In this document: piece after piece, positions 1 through 6,441 of the stretch
Layout of the letters: every line of letters starts with the position of its first letter
How positions within the stretch are numbered: position 1 is the stretch's first letter
Notes under the pieces: generated by a model
Database searches by the model: none
What the model was told of the DNA's origin: nothing
Seen by the model: the letters and a program-made list of their open reading frames with translations, nothing else
Program-made: the position numbers and the translations under genes
DNA from: an uncultured Eubacteriales bacterium
GTDB lineage: Bacteria; Bacillota; Clostridia; Oscillospirales; Acutalibacteraceae
Length of the DNA stretch: 6,441 nt
Reading direction: 5' to 3'
Assembly: GCA_934408795.1 (NCBI GenBank)
Contig: CAKRVQ010000062.1
Location: 1 to 6,441 of the forward strand

Positions 1-1164
1 ATGATACACTTACTGTTGGCAGTCATATATCTTGCGTTTATCAGTCTCGGTCTTCCCGACTCGCTTCTCGGAGCGGCATGGCCTTCAATGAACCCCGAGC
101 TTGGGGTGCCGCTATCGTACGCAGGGATCATTTCGATGATAATCGCTTTCGGAACCATAATATCAAGCCTTATGAGTGACAGGCTCACAAAAAAGCTCGG
201 CACCGGCGCGGTTACCGCCGTGAGTGTGGGAATGACGGCGTTCGCCCTTTTCGGTTTTTCCTTTTCCCGTTCGTTTTTGATGCTCTGTCTGTTTGCGGTG
301 CCTTACGGTCTCGGTGCAGGCAGCGTCGACGCTTCGCTCAACAACTATGTCGCCCTTCATTTCAAAAGCAGACATATGAGCTGGCTGCACTGTATGTGGG
401 GCGTGGGAGCGACGGCGGGACCGTACTTTATGGGCTACGCACTCTCTCACGGAAAAGGCTGGGGCGCGGGATATCGGTATATCGGCTTTATTCAGGTCGT
501 TCTCACCGCTGTACTTGTCATCAGTCTCCCGTTGTGGAATAAAGGTCGCTCTGCGGACACGGATGAAAGTGATGTCAGATCCGAGCCGTTGACCCTTAAG
601 AGGATCATCGGTATCCCGGGTGCCAAATCCGTTATGATATGCTTTTTCTGTTATTGCGCTTTAGAGCAGACCGCGTGTCTGTGGTCAAGCAGCTACCTCA
701 GTGTAAGCAAAGGCATCCCGCCTGAGACCGCCGCCGAATTTGCGGCTCTGTTTTTCATCGGGATAACCGTCGGGCGGGCTCTTTCGGGTTTTGTCACGAT
801 GAAACTTAACGACACGCAAATGATCCGTGCGGGAATCGTAATAATCGCGATAGGTATCGCGGCGATGTTGGTACCGGGTCCGAATGCCCTTTCACTGGCG
901 GGTCTTATTACGATCGGACTGGGTTGTGCACCGATATATCCCAGCATAATCCATTCCACTCCGTCTCATTTCGGCGCCGACAAGTCTCAGGCTGTAATAG
1001 GGGTTCAAATGGCAAGTGCGTATGTAGGCACCTGCGCGATGCCTCCCCTCTTCGGTCTGATCGCAAATCACATCACGGTCGCCTTGTTTCCTCTCTATCT
1101 GCTCATCTTCCTTATTCTTATGTTTATTATGCATGAGATTCTTGTAAAGCAGACCGGAGTTTAA
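1..1164 (+). CDS. MFS transporter, FucP-like; start at window edge
   Basis: A 387-residue inner-membrane carrier of the major facilitator superfamily with about 12 hydrophobic segments in two halves, joined by a polar loop at residues 181-200. The cytoplasmic loop after TM2 has the MFS-type signature SDRLTKKLG (59-67). Aligned by eye with E. coli FucP from memory, Asp20 in TM1 (LGLPDSLLG) matches FucP Asp46, and Asp110 in TM4 (GSVDASLNN) matches Glu135. Those FucP residues couple sugar uptake to protons, so proton-coupled symport is a reasonable inference. The substrate is not known; sugar uptake or drug export are both possible. The ATG is the first base of the window, so no ribosome site can be seen, and the true start could lie a few codons upstream because TM1 begins almost at once. 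The gene converges on the MATE gene and ends in a terminator. Confidence 0.85.
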   Translation: MIHLLLAVIYLAFISLGLPDSLLGAAWPSMNPELGVPLSYAGIISMIIAFGTIISSLMSDRLTKKLGTGAVTAVSVGMTAFALFGFSFSRSFLMLCLFAVPYGLGAGSVDASLNNYVALHFKSRHMSWLHCMWGVGATAGPYFMGYALSHGKGWGAGYRYIGFIQVVLTAVLVISLPLWNKGRSADTDESDVRSEPLTLKRIIGIPGAKSVMICFFCYCALEQTACLWSSSYLSVSKGIPPETAAEFAALFFIGITVGRALSGFVTMKLNDTQMIRAGIVIIAIGIAAMLVPGPNALSLAGLITIGLGCAPIYPSIIHSTPSHFGADKSQAVIGVQMASAYVGTCAMPPLFGLIANHITVALFPLYLLIFLILMFIMHEILVKQTGV

Positions 1165-1194
1165 CTCATGGCATAAGTCTTTTAGAAACACAAT

Positions 1195-1248
1195 AACGCT
1201 TCCGGTATAATCGGCCAGGTTCGGCTCGATCAACGGGAAGCGTTTTTT
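1195..1248 (+). terminator. Rho-independent terminator of the MFS gene
   Basis: AACGCTTCC (1195-1203) pairs perfectly with GGAAGCGTT (1236-1244), and a T run continues to 1248. The 32-base loop can fold again through ATCG-GCC (1210-1216) against GGC-T-CGAT, giving a long, slightly bulged hairpin. It lies 30 bases after the MFS stop codon. The right arm overlaps the last codons of the converging MATE gene. Read on the minus strand the same hairpin is followed only by TTATTGTGTTT, so it may act weakly in that direction as well. Confidence 0.75.
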
Positions 1249-2597
1249 ATTTGACCGTGCCCGGTCCTTTTTATGACTGCAAAATACAGTATCAGGCAGA
1301 TAACAACAGAGACAAGCGATCCACCTGCGGTCGCGAGACCCATAGGAAGCAATGTGGTCGGGAATAGTTTTGATGCAAGGTATGCGCCCGGAACGCGCAC
1401 AAGCGCCACCGCTATGATATTATGAAGGAATGAGAGTCCTGATCTGCCGCAGGCACAGAAATATCCGCTGAAGCTGAAATGAATACCCGCGAATATGCAG
1501 TCCCATATATAGCCGCGAAGGTACTGGCCGCCGAGTCTTACGACCTCTGCCCCTCCCTCTGCATCGGCATTTGTGAAAAGCGAGACCGTCGGTTCGCTTA
1601 TAAACTGCATAAGGATCGAGCAAACAAGTCCGAACGAAGCGGCGATCAGCACCGCAAACCAAAGGGTTTCGCGGGCGCGCTCGGGCTTTCCTGCTCCTAT
1701 ATTCTGTGCGCCGAGCGCAGAAACGGTCGACAACATCGACGAAGGTATCAGGAACAGAAATCCGATAATCTTTTCCACTATTCCGACCGCAGCAGCATCG
1801 TTAAGTCCGCGATTGTTTGCTATGACGGTTATCAGTATGAAAGCTATCTGGATCAATCCGTCCTGCAATGCTATCGGCACGCCGATCTTAAGTATTCTGC
1901 CGACGGTATCCCGCGAAGGTTTGAAGTCGTCCTTTTTCATCGGGATCGAGCGCTTTTTCAATATCACCGTCAGGGAAACGACGACGCTTATCGCCTGTGA
2001 GACGACGGTTCCGAGAGCGGCCCCGACAGGTCCGAGTCCGAGTGCTCCTATAAACAGGTAATCGAGGGCAATGTTGGCGGCACACGCCACGGCAATAAAG
2101 TACATCGGGCTTTTACTGTCGCCCATACCGCGGAACACGGAGCTGATGATATTGTATGCCGTTATAAACGGTATTCCCAAAAAGCAGACGGTGAGGTATA
2201 TCACGGTACCGTCAACCGCTTCTTCCGGGGTCGACATCACCGAGGTGATCGGGCGGACAAGCAGTGACAGTAAAACGGTCAGGCACAGTGATACCGCAGC
2301 AAACAGTATCACGGTATTGCCTACATCCTTTGCCGCCTGGCGGAAGTTACCGCCGCCGACCGATCTGCCCACACAAACAGTCGTTCCCATTGCGAGACCG
2401 ACTATCATCACGGTAAGCATATGCATGACCTGTGAGCCTATAGAGACGGCGGTCGTGCTTGCCACACCCTCATACTGACCGATAATGAACAGATCAGCCA
2501 TACCGTAGAGGGTCTGCAAAAAGTATGAAAGAAGAAACGGCAGTGAAAAGCGTATTACCGATTGCGAGACGCTGCCGCTTGTAAGATTATGTTCCAT
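1230..2597 (-). CDS. MATE family multidrug/Na+-or-H+ antiporter
   Basis: A 455-residue inner-membrane efflux protein of the multidrug and toxic compound extrusion family, of the MepA/NorM-like kind common in Clostridia. Visible hallmarks are the N-terminal stretch SLPFLLSYFLQTLYGMADL (18-36), the loop RGMGDSKSP (156-164) closing the first half, and GAQNIGAGKPERA (296-308) at the matching place in the second half. There are about 12 hydrophobic segments and the length is normal for the family. Such proteins expel cationic drugs or metabolites in exchange for Na+ or H+; the substrate cannot be read from sequence. The start is fixed by family alignment, since the first MATE helix begins near residue 12, yet no Shine-Dalgarno site precedes it. 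It follows atpC by 115 bases on the same strand, so it may be read through from the atp operon or have its own promoter. Its last codons form one arm of the MFS terminator. Confidence 0.93.
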   Translation of the reverse strand: MEHNLTSGSVSQSVIRFSLPFLLSYFLQTLYGMADLFIIGQYEGVASTTAVSIGSQVMHMLTVMIVGLAMGTTVCVGRSVGGGNFRQAAKDVGNTVILFAAVSLCLTVLLSLLVRPITSVMSTPEEAVDGTVIYLTVCFLGIPFITAYNIISSVFRGMGDSKSPMYFIAVACAANIALDYLFIGALGLGPVGAALGTVVSQAISVVVSLTVILKKRSIPMKKDDFKPSRDTVGRILKIGVPIALQDGLIQIAFILITVIANNRGLNDAAAVGIVEKIIGFLFLIPSSMLSTVSALGAQNIGAGKPERARETLWFAVLIAASFGLVCSILMQFISEPTVSLFTNADAEGGAEVVRLGGQYLRGYIWDCIFAGIHFSFSGYFCACGRSGLSFLHNIIAVALVRVPGAYLASKLFPTTLLPMGLATAGGSLVSVVICLILYFAVIKRTGHGQIKNASR

Positions 2598-2618
2598 AGT
2601 TTTATATTTCGTTTATAT

Positions 2619-2659
2619 GCCGCACCCGACAGGTGCGATATGACCTTATCGGGTGCGGC
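2619..2659 (-). promoter_or_regulatory. Strong hairpin between atpC and MATE gene, with alternative fold
   Basis: On the minus strand GCCGCACCCGA (2659-2649) pairs with TCGGGTGCGGC (2629-2619) over 11 bp. Inside, ACCT (2634-2631) and AGGT (2646-2643) add a four-pair inner stem. CGCACC occurs twice, at 2657-2652 and 2637-2632, and both copies are complementary to GGTGCG at 2626-2621, so a shorter hairpin with a 5-base loop competes with the long one. The element lies 53 bases after the atpC stop codon and 21 bases before the MATE start. No T run follows it on either strand, so it is not a typical intrinsic terminator. It may protect the atp mRNA 3' end, attenuate read-through, or control MATE translation; the sequence does not decide which. 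Confidence 0.5.
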
Positions 2660-2712
2660 GGTCATTATGATTTATAATTTTTCGGTGATTTCCTTAGCCG
2701 AGTCGGAGGTCC

Positions 2713-3140
2713 TTACTTGTCGCGCGAGGTGTTACCCGTCGCTTTCGATCTGACATTCAGTCTTGTAGTTGCTCTTGCAAGACCGAGTTTTGCAAGTCTG
2801 TACTCAAGCAGGGTCTTACGGTTCTTCATATGCATTTCGGACGCTTCGATATCTCTTCTTGCGCGCTCTTCGTCTATCTCCTCCGCGGTTTCCGCCGACG
2901 CCACTATCACCATTGCAGAATCATTTTCGAATCTGACAATGCCCTGCGAAACGGCGGCGAGTATCTCCTCGCCGTCAGGCTTTCGAAGTTTCAGACTGCC
3001 CGGTTCCACCAGTGACACAAAAGGTGAGTGGTTTGCTTTGACACCGAAAGCTCCGTCCGACGCAGGAAAAACCAGAGATTCGCACTCTCCGCTGTAAAAC
3101 ATCCTGTCGGGTGTTAAGACGGTAAGGTAAAATGTCGCCA

Positions 3141-3141
<1 letters not shown>
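2713..3141 (-). CDS. atpC: F1 ATP synthase subunit epsilon
   Basis: A 142-residue central-stalk subunit that binds gamma and the c-ring and can inhibit ATP hydrolysis. Residues 1-86 form the expected beta-sandwich, with MATFYLTVLTPDR at the start and DGAFGVKANHSP (29-40), then EPG (46-48). Residues 88-130 form the C-terminal helical hairpin. IDEERA (89-94) fits the I/L-D-x-x-R-A motif that binds ATP in the Bacillus PS3 subunit, and Arg123 and Arg127 fall at the spacing of the other PS3 ligands, so regulation by ATP is plausible. A short polar tail (130-142) follows. The start codon overlaps the atpD stop as TGATG, with AAGGAG 8 bases upstream. It is the last gene of the cluster, as in most atp operons. 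Confidence 0.95.
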
Positions 3142-5521
<2,380 letters not shown>

Positions 5522-5529
<8 letters not shown>

Positions 5530-6441
5530 TGTTATCAGCTCCGTTCGCCGCTCTGTACTCGGCTGCAGCTTTAACTATTCTTTCACGCAGACCGTCGGAC
5601 AATCTTTCGGTCGTCTCAAGTTCATAGAATATCTCCGGGTGTGTCTGCCTTACATATTTAAGCAATCCGTCCCTGTAAGACGGCATATTCTCGGCATCCA
5701 CTCCGAGCATCGTTTTTCCGAGTGCGGCGACCAGCATAATGACCTGTTCGGGCATATCAAACGAGCGGTACTGCTCCTGCTTCAGCAAAGCGGTCAGACC
5801 CTCTCCGTATTTAAGGGAATTCACCGTTTCTTCATCAAGATCGCCCGCAAGCTGGGTAAACACCTTCATCTCGCGGTATTGGGCGAGATCGAGTCTGATC
5901 GTTCCCGCTGCCTTTTTCATAGCGGGGGTCTGAGCGGCGCCGCCGACTCTGGAGACGGACAGACCGATATTCACGGCAGGTCTCTGTCCCGCGAAGAAAA
6001 GACTGCTTTCAAGGAACAACTGACCGTCGGTGATCGATATAACATTCGTGGGTATATAAGCAGAAACATCGCCGTCCTGCGTTTCGATTATCGGCAGTGC
6101 TGTTATGCTTCCGCCGCCCTTTTCTTCCGAGAGGTGCGCCGATCTTTCAAGCAATCTCGAATGCAGGTAAAAAACATCGCCGGGGTATGCTTCTCTGCCC
6201 GGTGAGCGCTCAAGCAGTAAGCTTATCGACCGATATGCGACGGCATGCTTTGAGAGGTCGTCATACACTATCAGGACATCCTTACCGAGGCTCATAAAGT
6301 ATTCGGCATATGCGCAGCCCGAAAACGGTGCGATATATTGCATTGACGCCGACTCACCTGCGGTCGCCGCAACCAAAACGGTATATTCAAGCGCACCTCC
6401 GCGGCGGAGCACCTCAAGTGTCTGTGCGACCGAGCCTGCTT
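5522..6441 (-). CDS. atpA: F1 ATP synthase subunit alpha, 5' end outside window
   Basis: The C-terminal 305 codons of the non-catalytic nucleotide-binding subunit of F1; the gene enters from beyond the right edge. The first residues in the window, AGSVAQTLEVL, match the conserved stretch just after the P-loop region of alpha, so about 200 N-terminal residues with the P-loop are missing. Visible are QYIAPFSGCAYAEYF, the Walker B region VLIVYDDLSK, PGREAYPGDVFYLHSRLLER, and PTNVISITDGQLFLESS. The family signature PAVNIGLSVS is followed by Arg of SVSRVGGAAQ (codon 5948-5950), the arginine finger that reaches the beta active site. The C-terminal helical domain runs from QYREMKVFTQLAGDLDEE to the end. 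A GTG at 6410-6412 could look like a start but is an internal Val. The stop overlaps the atpG start by 8 bases. Confidence 0.97.
5539..5542 (-). promoter_or_regulatory. Ribosome binding site of atpG
   Basis: GGAG lies 9 bases before the atpG ATG, within the last codons of atpA. It supports the start that overlaps the atpA stop by 8 bases. Confidence 0.65.

Noticed and set aside
892..1233. 113-codon minus-strand frame running from the MATE end into the MFS gene
   Set aside because: It would start at a TTG inside the terminator loop, has no ribosome site, and is antisense to the MFS protein's coding end.
2619..2659. Intrinsic terminator of the atp operon
   Set aside because: The stem is strong, but no U-rich run follows on the minus strand (ATATAAACG), so it was listed as a regulatory hairpin instead.
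2664..2692. Minus-strand promoter for the MATE gene (CATAAT as -10)
   Set aside because: No acceptable -35 element is found at 16-18 bases (GAAATC at 17), and the region is simply A/T-rich.
2598..2712. Guanidine-type (mini-ykkC) riboswitch ahead of the efflux gene
   Set aside because: The paired hairpins with ACGR loops that define that class are not present.
6410..6412. GTG as a start codon for a 296-residue alpha protein
   Set aside because: The upstream codons AGSVAQTLE continue the alpha family match to the window edge, so the gene is cut by the window, not short.

Overview
The window carries the 3' part of an F1 ATP synthase gene cluster on the minus strand, followed on the same strand by a MATE-family efflux transporter gene. 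A convergent MFS transporter gene lies on the plus strand at the left edge. Every gene reads as ordinary bacterial coding sequence. Strong Shine-Dalgarno sites, the protein sequences (Clostridia-like F1 subunits, a MepA/NorM-type MATE protein, a FucP-like MFS protein) and roughly balanced base composition suggest an anaerobic Firmicute of class Clostridia, possibly a gut or rumen Oscillospiraceae-like organism. That placement is inference; no marker gene here fixes the taxon.

Layout from left to right: 1-1164 (+) MFS transporter, whose start coincides with the window edge. 1195-1248 is a rho-independent terminator for it; the right arm of its hairpin lies inside the last codons of the converging gene. 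1230-2597 (-) is the MATE transporter. 2598-2712 is a 115-base gap holding a strong 11-bp hairpin that can also fold in a second, competing way. 2713-3141 (-) is atpC (epsilon), 3141-4544 (-) atpD (beta), 4537-5529 (-) atpG (gamma), and 5522-6441 (-) the C-terminal two thirds of atpA (alpha), cut by the window end.

The order alpha-gamma-beta-epsilon is that of the classical atp operon, so the membrane-sector and delta genes should lie beyond the right edge. The junctions are very tight: alpha/gamma and gamma/beta each overlap by 8 bases in the form ATGNNTAA, and beta/epsilon overlap by one base (TGATG). This points to one polycistronic mRNA with translational coupling. The four products form the alpha3-beta3-gamma-epsilon catalytic head and rotor. 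Beta has its P-loop, catalytic glutamate and Walker B motif; alpha keeps its arginine finger; epsilon keeps most residues of the ATP-sensing site described in Bacillus PS3.

No wholly new system is evident. The most unusual item is gamma, which is 330 residues long and carries a Gly/Thr/Asp-rich insert at the same fold position as the redox-regulatory insert of chloroplast gamma. The second is the switch-like hairpin just upstream of the MATE gene, which has no recognisable Shine-Dalgarno site.
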